Shown: positions 1 through 11,464 of the stretch, one piece after another
How positions within the stretch are numbered: the stretch's first letter is position 1
How the letters are laid out: the number at the start of each line of letters is the position of its first letter
NCBI RefSeq assembly: GCF_963678635.1
Contig: NC_087067.1
Location: forward strand, 18,731,639-18,795,638
Origin: Symsagittifera roscoffensis
Lineage: Eukaryota; Xenacoelomorpha; Acoela; Convolutidae
DNA length: 64,000 nucleotides
Direction of reading: 5' to 3'
Position numbers and translations under genes: made by a program
The notes under the pieces: model-generated
The model's database searches: none
Seen by the model: the letters and a program-made list of their open reading frames with translations, nothing else
What the model was told of the DNA's origin: nothing

Positions 1-1020
1 CAGTGATATTGCTACGAACCATTTGACCGGAATGAAATTTCGGATTCTAATTCATTTTCCATGAGAAACTACAATTGTAAATGTATTTGTTAATCAGTTG
101 TACTTTTTTGATTTCTATTAAGACTTATTTATTTCTATTTATTGTTCATACTTTCGATAGGAAAGTAACGGAATATTTGTGCTCGGGGTGGGTTTTTTTC
201 TTCAGACAAATTTCGACTTTTTAACTAGACATTTTTGACGGAATTTTTTTTATATCATTCGAAAGGTATTGTTGTCCTGAGCCTAAATTTGAAAAGATAT
301 TTCACCTGTGATCATTTTTCGTAAAGTTACGGGGGTTTAAAGATTGCCATTTTGGCCAATTTGGGACAAATAACGCGCGATATATTTCGCGCTATGAACG
401 CGTAAGCGGAGAGTTAATCCGTCTTAGAAATCGTTTCAAGTTGATTGAAAGAAGCTTATTTGTCATAATTGATTTGTTACAAGGAGCGAAATCTATCCTT
501 CTGTACTTAATATGGCGTGTGGGGGGATGATTTTTATAAAAAAAAATTCAAATTTTAGAAGAAAAAAAATTTTCATTTTTTTCATTAAATTTTTTAAAAG
601 TTATTACTGCTCCATAAAAATTAAAAGGAGGTCGGAACCTTCAGGGCTTCGCCCTGATACGAGCAATCTTGTTAATTTTATGACTGCTCAAATACTTGCT
701 GTTTTGCAGATTTTACGTTTTTTGTGATTCTCATAAGAAAACTTAAGTTTATTTTTTTTTGAAAATTCCAATTCCTGTAGTTAGGAACTGTGAGAGTACT
801 CTGAGAAGTTGCAAATCTTGCGTCCAAATGCGACTGCTCAATTGCTTTTAGTTTCCGAGATGTGAAGTTTTTCTGTCATTTCAAAAACTTACATAAAAAG
901 TACATCACAAAATTGTATGGTTTTTCAAAGTTTGAATTCATAAATTTTTACGAAATTTGAAAAACTAAGCCTTTAAATGGGTACTGTCAGAGTACAGTCA
1001 AATGATGCAGATCTTTTCGT
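1..1020. other. AT-rich DNA without a supported gene
   Basis: No coding region is supported here. The DNA is AT-rich with many A and T runs, and the short open frames are low-complexity and have no relatives elsewhere in the window. From about 680 to 1010 there are two loosely similar stretches, each with a 'gactgctcaa' block (near 683 and 831) and a 'gagagtact/cagagtaca' block (near 790 and 985). This suggests a decayed tandem repeat with a unit of about 150-190 bases. Nothing else is recognised. Confidence 0.5.
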
Positions 1021-1880
1021 AGTTCCCTGAGAGCTTTCTGACCAACAACATTTAAAAATATACAGGAAACTAAACAAAAAGTAGTATAATAACTGAGAAA
1101 AAACAAAAAACAAAAAATAACCAAAAAAACCAAAAACAGTATAAAAAATAAAAAATCAGTAGAAATCATCCCCCAGACGAGATGTCATCCGACCCTCCCG
1201 TTTGTTGTTGTTAAATATATTGTTGTTACAGGCATTTAAATCAGTCAGGATCGTTACGATCACAATTATGGCCCGTTTCTGAGGCTTGTACTGTAAGGTT
1301 ATTAGAGTATTTAAGCACGTTATGGCTAATTTGCGCTTAATCTGGAAGGGTCTTGGGATTAGAGAAGAAGACTGATCCGGCAAGCAGTGCAAGGAGCGAC
1401 AAGAAGGGGCTCAAGGACATCAACAAGCGACTGTTGGGTATCTTTAACAAGTTTTGTATTCATTTTGGTACAAAAAGTAAGATATCAATCGGTGGGTAGC
1501 TCGACTGTGACTGCACTGAAGTGACCCTCAACCGAGTTGCGAATTTCCGAGTTATGCATCTTAATTTGGATTTTGAAAAAACCCGGAGGGGTTTAATATT
1601 ACTAGTATTACTATTTATACAGCCTATATTAATACTCCTATACCGTTTTTAAGTGAAAAACAGAGTAAGCAGACCGTTTTTTAGGGTCAAAATAGTGATT
1701 TTTTGATCCCCCACAAACCGCGATGTTTGAGATATCGACAATTTTTGAAACGGAAAAAAGCGCTAAATTAGTGAGTTACATCGTGACTGTACTATCATAA
1801 TAGGTAGAACCGGTTGAGTTTAGTTCAGAAGTGGTTGGAACTAACTGGGTACCAAAAACCGAGTTTTCTTGATTTTTGAA
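1021..1880 (+). mobile_element. LTR-element leader fragment, related to Element 2
   Basis: This stretch matches the 5' leader of Element 2 (about 29321-30075) at moderate identity and in the same orientation. Shared landmarks include 'gttccctgag', 'tttgttgttg', 'tattgttgttacaggcattta' cut short here, and 'tcaggatcgttacgatca'. It is a non-coding fossil piece of a Ty3/Gypsy-like element of the same family. The order is odd, because an LTR end lies downstream of it rather than upstream. Confidence 0.75.
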
Positions 1881-2054
1881 GAAGTAATAAAGAGTATGTC
1901 GACAGAGTTGGAAGAAAGAAAACTAGAAAGCTTTATAAGCTTGGAGATAAGACTTTGAACAATAATGAGGCACAACTTTATCTCTGACAGTCATTCAGGA
2001 TCGGTCATTTACGATTGGTTACGAGAAACACACATTGAACTGGCTATTGTGAGA

Positions 2055-2190
2055 CAATTAAAAGCATGTGAAGCTCTGCTTAGGCGCTAGCCAATCGTTT
2101 CAGAACCTAGTTTCTTTTTCAGTCGGTTTGTACTTCGGAACAAATGTAAAATATATTTCTTAATAGCGCTCCTAGGCGTTACGCTTAACA
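2055..2190 (+). mobile_element. LTR 3' end plus primer-site-like block (fragment)
   Basis: The stretch from about 2061 resembles the last 100 bases of the LTR of Element 2, with 'gctctgcttaggcgctagcc' matching 'gctctgtttagatgttagcc'. It is followed by 'tagcgctcctaggcgttac' at 2164, a diverged match to the 'tggcgctcctgggtgtt' block that follows the LTRs of Elements 2 and 3. This is a fossil scrap of an LTR and primer-binding junction. It sits after the leader fragment, so the locus is rearranged. Confidence 0.6.
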
Positions 2191-2263
2191 ACGGTCCACG
2201 AACCCGTTTACGATATCACTTCGCATCGTGCGTATGATCTAAATAAGGCACCTTACCAAGAGT

Positions 2264-2656
2264 TTAACAGTCGTCCGCTTATGTCACATAAGAGGTTAAG
2301 AAAAATAGGCTTCGTAACCATCGACTCAAGGGTTAGGGACACTTTTTCTTGTTCTTTTATACCTCATTCAGTCGGAGCCAAATCGGTTCGTTTAAGACAT
2401 GAGACTACAAAATTGTGTTACAGCTTGAAGGCCACTACCAAACCCCACTCTAGAAATTGGAACGTCCCCATGGCTAGGTCTCTAAATACCTAAGAAACTC
2501 GAACGCTGTTAAAAACAGGGTTCGAAACTGAAACATACCATTTTTTTGGACAGTGGTGCTTTGATCCATTTCAGATTTATCAATCTAAAACCCGACTTAT
2601 CTCAACATAATAGTGTAAAAACAAAGCTAAACTTCAGGATATGACCGACTGGCACA
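2264..2656 (-). repeat. Element 1 3' LTR
   Basis: Read on the minus strand it starts TGTGCCAGTCGGTCAT at 2656, as the LTR of Element 3 does at 53234. Its 3' half matches that LTR (for example 'ctgaaatggatcaaag' and 'ccttgagccagtgg'-like blocks). It is 393 bases, against 916 in Element 3. Just upstream on the minus strand is the G-rich 'ttccggggaa' motif expected of a polypurine tract. The outer end near 2264 is uncertain. Confidence 0.7.
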
Positions 2657-3086
2657 AATTCCCCGGAATTAAGATCGATGTCCTCATCGCGCGTCATCAT
2701 CCCGTCAGTGAGCATCCAGAAAGGTGAATGCGTCTTAAGATTTACAGTGCCAGTGGTCATTTACAGAAGCTTGCAGCAGGTTTAACCTTATCTGCAACCC
2801 CAAAAATCACAATCATGTAAAATTATTGTCATTCTATAGCCTAACAGCAATCAAAATCTGAACCCAACTGCACCCTGGATTCTAGTTTCTTAAGCTATTT
2901 TTTTGAAAACTTTTCTTTTTTAAGCCAGTCAGTAATTTGTCATGCAAAAATTTGATTGATAGAAAGACATAGTAGGCTAATTAACAATAACTTGTAGGCT
3001 AAAATTTCGTTTTCATTCCCTCAGATTTCATCTGAATTCACAAGCTAGTCCCAATTCATTTCCCTGCTCAACACTCAAGAATCCAC
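2657..3086 (-). other. Element 1 3' untranslated region and polypurine-like site
   Basis: Non-coding stretch between the end of the third region and the 3' LTR. On the minus strand it ends with 'ttccggggaatt' immediately before the LTR start, the counterpart of 'tgtccggggagta' before the 3' LTR of Element 2. No gene is seen. Confidence 0.5.
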
Positions 3087-4240
3087 TCAGGGCGCCCCCC
3101 TTGTCTTCGAAGTAATGGGTCCTGGTGCGCTCGACATCGTGATCAGCCTCGTCAAGTCTCCTTTGACATCAGAACTCATCACGATTTCTTTCCATGCCTT
3201 CAGCTGCTCGTAAGCCCAGATCCACTCTTCCTGCACTTGTAATCTTTTGGGATGGTTCGGTAGCTTTTTCATCTTGGGCTCTCTGTTCAGGCAAAAGGAT
3301 TGATGTAATCTCAAGCTCACATTTTTCGCTAGATCTTCTTGCAGTATCGACGCCCTCGTTTTGGTGTTATCTCTAGATACCTTGCCAAACCGCTTCCATC
3401 CCGTGGTTATTCCGTTGCGATGGGTAAGCAGTGGCCTATTTTTGTCAGGACCTGACGATACTCCTTTTGATCAACTGTTTGTTTTTCGTCAAGACAAACT
3501 GGTAAGAATTCAGCGTCGCTCTAAAGCATGGCAAAAATTGTATTAGAATCCATACGCGCTTCACTTCCATCGGTATGGCAAATACCTTGCAGGCAGTCTC
3601 AAAAAACTCAAGCCTCCTGTTATAATCAATTGCATGTATCACCTCCAGTGTTGGTGCTTTCGAATCTCGGTATTTCATCACATTCTCTTCAATCCATCGC
3701 AGCGCTAGTATCGAACACTTCAACTTTCCATATCAAGCAGAGGTTAAACTTCTCTGATTACCACACAGTCTGTGCTAAGCAATGGCATGAATAGTCTCCA
3801 TGTGTCAAATTGAAGCTCCGGAGATTGCGCTCTCCAGAAGCCTCGAGCAAAGGTTCGAACTCCATCCTCTTCGGGTGTGTCGAATCATTCTCGTCCAGAT
3901 GCTGGAGTAGTATTGAGCACACTACCACTCGTACTCTGCCTTTCAAAGTCGCTAGAGTTCTCTTTCTCCAAACTCAAGAGTTCTTATCCCCAGGAATCAC
4001 TCAGGTCCTCTACCCTGGGTCCTGGCACTGCTGCCCACGTTTTCTTAAGCAGCTGGTGTGAGTGATCCGACATTCTTGCCAGTCGTACACACTTGGGTCC
4101 CGATTCATACTTGTCACTCATCACCCTCTGACTAGACGTTTCCACCATCCACATGTGTAACGGGTAATATCTCCCACAAAAGTTCGCCATGACCGGTCCC
4201 ACCAATGACTTCGCATTCATTAGCTTCTTTCACTGGGAAT
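3087..4240 (-). pseudogene. Element 1 third region, last block (unrecognised protein)
   Basis: Fossil coding block homologous to 49916-51079 of Element 2. Shared signatures are 'PKCVRLARMS' (here near 4065-4100), a 'LLEASG.RN.RS' stretch and an 'LTH....CHCL.QT.W' block near 3760-3830. The conserved Cys and His residues suggest a metal-binding or catalytic fold, but I do not recognise the family. It is broken and in several pieces. Confidence 0.6.
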
Positions 4241-4266
4241 CCTATTTCTGCTTCCAAGCCATTATT

Positions 4267-5270
4267 TCATCCCCTGATGCGTTTCTGCAACATTTGCAGC
4301 ACTGCGGGCAAGGATTCCACACTCATCGCCGTAACTAGATGGTGTTCGGACTCTAGCCTCTCCAGTGACTCCAGACTACTCGTCCTCGAGAAGAAACCTA
4401 GCGAAGTTGCCAAGTTCACCGTAGTACTCGCGTAGCAATGAGCTAGTATCTGTACCTCGCTTTTTTCTTTCTCCGTAACGTCACCAAACCATGTGGCCAT
4501 ATCTGTCCTCTGAATCTCACGCAAGATTGCCTGTCAAAGGAGTGTCCTCTACTTCTAGTTGCCGACTCGAGACAACTCCCTGGCTCCATCCTTTTTGGTT
4601 GTTCGTCTCTAGACTTATCCGCTTTCTTCTTAGACTCTTCCCGATTAGGTAAAATCAGCTTGTGTATCACATCCAAGTTTCTCAGTTCTTCATCCTTCCC
4701 TGGTGACAACCTTACTCGTTCCGTGATCTCTTCATTCAAACTCGCTTGAAAATGCAGGCACCAGGAAGGTCTCAATAACTTTCAGACTATTCCAAGGCTC
4801 GTAAACAAGACGTTTTCCTCGCCTCCTAACCTCAATTCTACTCTTTTTTCTGATCGTGGCACGCAGATGATGTCGGGTCCCTTTTCAAGAAGTAAGCCTA
4901 GGCTTGGCTTTTCCTTTTCCTCCATGTCGATTTCAATTATTGTTTCCGTCTAAAATTTCAGCAGCTATGTGACTTTGAAACTCATATAGGCTGCTCCTGC
5001 CTAAGTGCTCAAGAAGGAATTGTCTGACATTCCCATGACACCAGAGAAACACTGATACTCTCCGCACTTCGTGGGCTTTGAATACCCCTCCGCCACGACC
5101 ATGGCATGATGAACGTCATGACTGCTATCTGCTAACAAATTTTTTGTTTGAGAACCTCCTGAATTTGTCAATCTTCGAATGGTTCTCAAGAGATTGCCTG
5201 GAATAATCGTCTTTCTCAATCCCGGCAATTTGGTACACATTAGGATGACGCTCGAGACCATGTTCTCCAA
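4267..5270 (-). pseudogene. Element 1 third region block, homologous to 48862-49827
   Basis: Fossil coding block matching the corresponding block of Element 2. Shared stretches include 'MRPSWC', 'PGSCL', 'LGF/LGLYS....SLESLE' and a 'G(V/I)(M/I)G(M/I)..N.FLS' segment near 5010. No known domain is recognised. It is broken. The order of blocks is the same as in Element 2. Confidence 0.55.
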
Positions 5271-5274
5271 CGCC

Positions 5275-5740
5275 CTATTCTTCGTCGCTTTCTGGTAGAA
5301 AACTTGGTGTCACTGAGAAAATCCATCTCAAGAAACAGGTGGCGTCCTTTATCCTTGCAAGACTCAACCCGGAAGCAACTCGAGCAACATGTTGCATCAG
5401 CTTTCGAAACACATGTAGGCCTTTTTCACCCAGCTTCAATTTGTCGCATGAGATCAGATTTTCCAATGCCGTTCCAGCCAGGCACCACGTGAACAACAAC
5501 TGACCCTCAGTCCTGGTGAAAGGATTCGCCATCAGAGGATGAGCTGACGAGCCTGCTCTCATCTCGTTTTCGAAGTATTCCAAAAGTAATTTTTCCCAGG
5601 TTTGCCCCAATTGGCTACTCAGATCCAGTTTTTTGGCTTTCTGCAGTGTGGCCCTACTTCGGCGCGTTGTGGACATTCCGAGATCCAGCTTCTTTAGGCA
5701 GCTCTCTGAAACTTTCAACGTATCCAAAGCTATTCACCAG
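5275..5740 (-). pseudogene. Element 1 third region block, homologous to 48240-48839
   Basis: Fossil coding block matching Element 2 around a 'W.....YFE.EMR' motif, then 'RTE.QL.F.WC..G' and a C-terminal 'A.CF.R(W/F)(I/L)' segment. It looks alpha-helical. No family is recognised. Confidence 0.55.
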
Positions 5741-5840
5741 GAACGAGCAGTACTCTTCGTGAGTCCTTTCTCAGAGGGATCATTGGTGGTTTGTCGTCCG
5801 ACGCTCTGGTGTTGACTCGAGACCCATTCCTTGTCGACAT

Positions 5841-7216
5841 CTACCTCCCCTGTTTGCCCACTGGTGCAACCTCTCTTATCTTTACTCGCTGAAACTTGAA
5901 GTCCTCCTCTTTCACTGGATCCGGTGCAGATCCCATGTAAGCTATCACCTCTGCCAAACTCCTAGATGTTGAGTTGTCTTTGTAAGCTGCAGTATTCCAC
6001 CTGGCCAAAACCATCGGAGCCGTCTCTTTCAAGTTCGCCTCCGACACCGCGTCCGTTGAAGGACTCCCTTCCTTCACCTCTCGTTTCCTTTTTCTTGACC
6101 TCAACCCTTTGTTCGGGGTGTAGACACGATCATCACCGATGCTACCTCATTCTCTTGATCCTCTTCTACCGAATCTTGCCTTCTCCATTCTAGTGTCTTA
6201 AGCATCTCCTTTTACCCTTTATCATTAGGTTTAATAAAATTTTTACCTTTAACAAAAGGTTTATTTTTTTAAATCATTTTGTTCTTAACTTTTTTATTTT
6301 CAACTTTCTTTTTCAGAGTAGAGCTGTCTTTATAGGACTTGAGCTCGGTGTTTGGCCTCCTTTCGCGGATATGGAACATCTTGCAGAAGAATTCCTCTCT
6401 TGCCTCCTTGTCCAGCCCAGTTCCCATCAAGATAGGCTCTCCGAATTCCACCACTATGTCCCACAGTTCCTCCTTGAACTCTTCGACGTCTACTTTCACA
6501 TCCACCTTTTGATTGGATTCCGTCAAGAACTTTTGCCACTCTTCCTGATCCATGGTGTTCAAGACTATCGTTTTATTCCCTACGAAGATATTATTTTCCT
6601 TGCTATCACTATTTAAGAACAACATGCCCATGTCCGCTGGTTGACTCCCAAACTTCAACTCCAGATACTTCCGAGGAGATCCCAAAGGTGGTGTCGCTGT
6701 ATCTGCTCACTCTTCACCATTCAAGTCCTGGAGCAAGTCACGTTTGGTGCCAGAACTGCAATTCCCAGGCACTACTTCCTCTGCTGTGGTTGCCTCGATA
6801 TCCATGCCCTCCTCGCGTTCACTGAGAGCTTGCTACTTTTTTCCCCTTCGGTCACTTCAGGACGTTCCCGCTTCAAGACATTCTCAAACCTGCTTTCTAA
6901 TGGGATATTTCTTTTGTCTCCAGGAGTGTCGATCGACAGAGGCGATGGCGTGACTGGAGCCTGCTCCTTATACTCCGTTAGGGACACATAGAGAGCGCCA
7001 GCCGCATCAAGCCTACATCCCTCATGCTGCAGTTCCACTTCCTCCAGTCCGTAGGGTGCCCATGCTGCATATTGATTCTGCCTTCAGACCCAGATGTCCT
7101 GCCTCCACTATTATCAAGCCATCATCATATACTGGGTCTTTGTTCTCGAACCCGGACCTCTCAAGTATTTTCTTCACCTCTCGTGCATCGCACTTCGGTG
7201 GCATCGAACCCCTCAT
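5841..7216 (-). pseudogene. Element 1 third region block, homologous to 46228-48228
   Basis: Fossil coding block. The clearest match to Element 2 is around 6300-6560 ('EEW..F', then 'D...F.EE.W..V...G..IL..GLD'), matching Element 2 near 47515-47700. The rest is charged and low in recognisable motifs. It is broken in several places. The function is unknown. Confidence 0.5.
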
Positions 7217-7234
7217 CTTCTCGGCCTCGTTCGT

Positions 7235-8140
7235 CTAAGAGTTTACTTTGATCTCGTTCGAGTGGAAATATGCCGCCGCAGAGTACCCGATAAACAGGGA
7301 TCCCAGCCTTGCGTGAACACTCTTTGTTGTTGCTCCACAACCTCTAGCTTGCACTGACAGTATCAGAATCGAATTATTTATTCCCAAAGTCATCAGCCTC
7401 ACAGTTCTAAACTCCGGAAAGATGGCCGGCAGCACGTGTTGCTCTAGAAGCATCTCTAATTGTTTTCTTATCAGGCCACTAGAAGGGTCTTCTATCGTGC
7501 GGCGCACTTGTAGGAGTAAGTCTCCAGACTCGGATGAGATCTAGTCATAGACATCGGATCCACATTTTTCATCAGACGGCGGAATACCGCCAGATTCCCA
7601 TGTGTCAGAAGGATCAGCGTTGATTATCAATCAATCCTGAGGGTCTCCCTGATGAACATAAAGGTTGGGCAAATATTGAATAGGTATCCGGGAAACACCA
7701 GATACAAGGCCAGTAACAAGTTGATCGACATACTCAAGAGATTGAAAAGGTCGAAGAGCGTCTTCCCCGCGGAAAATATCATCTCCATGTACTTCTTTCC
7801 CCAACACGGGCTCAAGAATCCCAGGATTTTGTATGCTTTCCTTGTCCTCAAGTTTCTCGGGGCGTGATCCCTCCAAAACCAGTAATGACGAAGGAGGCGA
7901 ACGTTCCCACTGTCAATTCCTTCCTCTCGGCCTGCTCAAGTTGGTGTTGCATAAACTCCCAGTCACACTTTCTAGTCTCGGCGTCAGGAACGGCCTCTTC
8001 CTCTTCCCTGTGTCAGGTGATACACCATCGACTCCAGCTGCTTCTCCGCTTCCGCTACATTTCTTCGATCATGAATGGGCCGCCTCGAGCTACTCGTAAA
8101 GCCGATGGTCGTCAGCTCCATGCTCCAAAACCATAAGCTC
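7235..8140 (-). pseudogene. Element 1 third region block, homologous to part of 44457-46301
   Basis: Fossil coding block. The best match is 'LRID', then 'LTHGNL' near 7560-7650, matching 'LRLD.LLTLIAITHGNL' of Element 2 near 45935-45985, with a preceding hydrophobic helical stretch in both. The rest is too decayed to place. No family is recognised. Confidence 0.45.
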
Positions 8141-8160
8141 GCAAACGAGTCAAATCGACC

Positions 8161-8660
8161 CCTATCTCATCTGGTTGTATTTTGTCAATCAAGAAGTCAT
8201 CGCCATATATATTCTATTTCAATTTGGTCTTTTTGAGCCCGCCTATCCTCATCTCTATGGTCATTGGCTTGTCTGGTTCTATCCACTCTGGCACCTCATT
8301 ATGCTCAGGCTCATTCCAATCTTCTTCTGCAAAAGAGCCACCATCCAAGTGTACTTCCAACTTTTCGTTGTCACGCATACCAGTGGTCTCGTTGCCATCG
8401 TTCTTCTTTCTGGTGCCCCTCTCGTTCACCTCACAAGCCGGTTCCACTATCAGGTACTCTAGCCCTTCCATGTTTTGAGGCACGCACCAATCCTCTGGTT
8501 ACGGACATGAGGTTTCAGATTTTTATAGTGCGCGGCAAGTCCTGTGCTCAAGCGGCCAAATCGACCCTGCTGGTGTACCTCTGTTATCATGAACGGTCCT
8601 CTTCATTTCATCAAAATCTACTTTGTTCCTTCAGGAGGGATGACATTCTGAAACACCCAT
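8161..8660 (-). repeat. Duplicated copy of the Element 1 integrase tail
   Basis: About 500 bases repeating 12367-12859 in the same orientation at roughly 90% identity by eye. Both encode the acidic 'EKLEVHLDGGSFAEED' stretch and 'PEWIEPDKPMTIE'. The copy lies within the third region, far from its parent, between blocks that are otherwise in order. It is a secondary duplication inside the fossil. Confidence 0.8.
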
Positions 8661-8715
8661 AGTGTCAAGAGGACCATATTACCAACTACTGAATCACCCA
8701 TGACGATACTATCAA

Positions 8716-9123
8716 CTACTGTATCTCGTTAATCGAGACTAGCAACGTCTCTACCGCCTCCCAGATCATCTGTGGCGTCGGCTTTCCATTCCTCAAGGGT
8801 TCCAGTAGTCCTGCTGCGGGCAGGTGGTCGTTCATCCCTGCAAACAGCAACAATTTGGGTTTACAGGGCGTCTCTGATTTCACTGCCACAACCAGAGTCA
8901 AGATCTGGATGAGTTTTGCCCCTGGCAACAAGTACACAAGAGTTTCAGGCCAGAAGAGTTTCGGCGACTTTCCCACGAAGTCCGATCCCGCCACGATCAT
9001 CACTCTAGCAGTTCCTGGGTCCAAACGATCATAGGCAGCCAGTGCATTGGCCAACTGAGACCTTCCATTCTCCTCTCCGTATCTCGGGTCCCCCGACAAC
9101 TTTGGACCTGCTCCTGGGATCAA
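8716..9123 (-). pseudogene. Element 1 SGNH-hydrolase-like domain (GMND type)
   Basis: Fossil coding stretch of about 135 codons. A hydrophobic strand precedes 'FAGMNDHL' (GMND codons at 8827-8838), which resembles block III (GxND) of SGNH/GDSL hydrolases. An upstream 'VMIVAGSDF' could be a block I-like turn. A helical C-terminus follows ('WEAVETLL'). In Element 2 the equivalent place holds a different, more canonical GDSL domain. The SGNH call is an inference from motif and position. Confidence 0.45.
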
Positions 9124-9188
9124 GAATTTTTTCCACTGCTCGCAATTGTATCGGTATTGCTACTCTGATTCTAGTTATGCCCGTGCGA

Positions 9189-10670
9189 TCACGCCTGGAA
9201 TTCCCAGCTCTTTAGGAGGTCTTCGAGATGCTTGTCAAATCCAGGGTTCTCCAGGGTTTCTCGAGAAAAATGCGATTCGTGCGCTTTCAGCCACTCCACG
9301 CAATAGTGACTGCTTAGGTCCTCCTGAGGAAGGCTCTTGGGCCCCAGAACCTCCATTAACTCTCGCCTGGAGGGCAATATTTCTAAGTCCAGGTTGCTCA
9401 CCGTCTCAGAGTATCTGACCTTGTTTGCTTCCCCGGACCTTCCGTCAAAGGTTTACTCTGTTCATTTGGACCATTCGTATCACCTCATTGATCTGACGCA
9501 CCCTTTCACTCATATTAATTCCATTTTCATCCTGCATCATGTTGTATGGTACCGTGCAGATCGTGAGCATCGTGGGATCCAAAGAGATCCTCGCCTCCTG
9601 CAAGAGGCTTTTTTTTCTGGCAGCCTCATCACCTTCCTCGAATCGCCTCGAGAAACGTCGTTAGTCCTATCATTATGGTGACCGTGTGTATTTTTCTCAC
9701 CTCCAGCATCTCCAGTGAAGCTAGCATTCGGGGCATTGCCGCTCCTAAAAAACTCAAGATTCCCATCTGCCAATGTGCTCGGATCCTCGTCAGTACCCTA
9801 TCCCCTATTAGCAAGACTTTCCCCTATTATCAAGTGGACCGCGCCCTCAGGTATCCTGGGCTTCAGCGAGTATTTCGCCCAAGAGGCACCGTTGAAGACC
9901 ATCCTCATTTCGCACTGGGCACTCCTCATATCTTCCTTTCGGAGTCGGTCGTATCTTCCTTCAGTATTCTTTTTATAGTTGGAGATCACGGCACTTCTCA
10001 CCGGATGCTCCCTCCATGTATGTGGTTTCCCCTCCTATGCGGGACTTTCGGGGTTTCTCGACTGTAACCTCTCTTGTAGCTCCTTGAGACGCGAAGTCCC
10101 TGCACTGACCTGGCTCCCTCCCGTCGAACTGGGTGTCAGGCCAGGTACTGCCACATCGTCATCAGTGGTCTGTTCCGGTTCAACTCTAGATCTCTCAAGG
10201 AAAGAGTGGGTTCCGGAGGAGTGCACGTCTCTAGGTCCTCGTTCATCTGTTCTTGAGCTACCCTATCAAAATTAAAACAATCTCTCGCCGGGGGTTCTTC
10301 ATCCACTTCTATTTTCGACTCCGGTCTTGATTTAGCCATTAGGGGTTCAATTGGTGTCCTCAATTTTCGCTCTTTGCCGCTCCCCATTTCCTGTTGTCTT
10401 CTCTGCACTCGCTCAATTTCCGACCTCAGCTGATCGCGGTTTGCTGTGGTCTCCCGCACCATCCGGGTCTGTCCAATTCGGTTTTCACCATGTCCCTCTC
10501 AAGTACAACCCTTTCCCTCTCCCGAGTAGTATGGTCCCTATTAAGAGTAGCTTGATCCCTATCCAAAATAGCTTGATTCCGTTCTTTCTGAGCCTTCTCC
10601 AACTCTTTTCTCAGTCTGCTGACATCCGGGTATGCCTTCGGTGTCTGCTGAGCTCGTATCATTGACACGG
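9189..10670 (-). pseudogene. Element 1 third region, coiled-coil block
   Basis: Fossil coding block dominated, near 10426-10668, by a long heptad-rich Arg/Glu/Asp stretch ('RLRKELEKAQKERNQ' onward), predicted to form a coiled coil. It lies between the N-terminal block of the third region and the SGNH-like domain, as the coiled coil at 43220-43435 does in Element 2. The remainder is decayed. Confidence 0.5.
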
Positions 10671-10678
10671 GTTTGCTG

Positions 10679-10900
10679 CTAGACTGCGCCCGGTCCGTGT
10701 GGCTGGCCTAGTCGGGAGGGGAACTCACCAGCACCATATTCAGTGATGTTAATCCAGCCAGGATTTCTTGCCAAGTCCAATACTCTCAAACCTCCATTGC
10801 TGCTCCACGACAACCATCTAGTCTGTTCCTGGTTTGATATTCCATCCGACGTATATCCCACCATGAGAACCGCTTCCATCGCCGTTCCCTACCTTCTTCT
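10679..10900 (-). pseudogene. Element 1 third region, N-terminal block
   Basis: Short fossil coding stretch matching the start of the Element 2 third region. 'VLMVGY..DG', 'RW.SW..GGL' and 'LARNPG' align with 'VLLMAAYGERG', 'VMRWRNGALSGSDLANEPG' near 41370-41480. It marks the beginning of the extra coding region after the macro domain. Confidence 0.55.
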
Positions 10901-11464
10901 TGCAATTCTAGCTGTAAGATGGCATTCAGCAACACGGCCATTCTCTCGTCCACCTAGGAATGGTCCAGATCCTTCAGACACCTGTAAAGCTCATCAAATG
11001 TGGGCTTTTTCAGTTCCGCTGATAAAAAAAACTGAAAATAGTATCGAGTTTTAAATCTATCCATTTCTTACCATCAGTAAGTATAATCCGACTTCACAAG
11101 CTTCTAAAATTTTATTTAAACAACCCTGATAAAATGATTTTTCCGTTATTCAGTCCGTTACTTACCCCAGTGAGCAAAGCATCAATTTCAAGTACATTGT
11201 TTCAAAACTGCTTAACGGAGTATAAAATCATGCAGTTCTGTTTTTATTTTAGCTCCATGAATTTGGATTAAAAATTCAGCTGGATTGTCATGTCATTAAA
11301 CTTAAACCTAATCTTATACCTCGTACCGTCCCCCCTTTAGTTCAAGAATCCTGTGTGCACTCGAAAATCCAGCCTTAACTCAAGACCCTTGTACCCACTC
11401 GAGTCTCAAGCAAGGCTGAGGTAAAATTTCTATTGTAGATGTACTGTTATTTCCGTTTTTTGCA
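10901..11464 (-). other. Element 1 spacer between pol/macro and third region
   Basis: Mostly AT-rich, no gene seen. Element 2 has a similar non-coding spacer at 40806-41184, so a gap between pol and the third region appears to be a family trait. Confidence 0.45.

Noticed and set aside
512-727. A small protein gene of 71 codons
   Set aside because: Lys/Phe-rich translation of AT-rich DNA, with no homologue in the window and no supporting signals.
7024-8480. Plus-strand open frames of 75-130 codons opposite Element 1
   Set aside because: They are shadows of the minus-strand fossil coding blocks, with Ser/Leu/Pro-rich composition typical of antisense reading.
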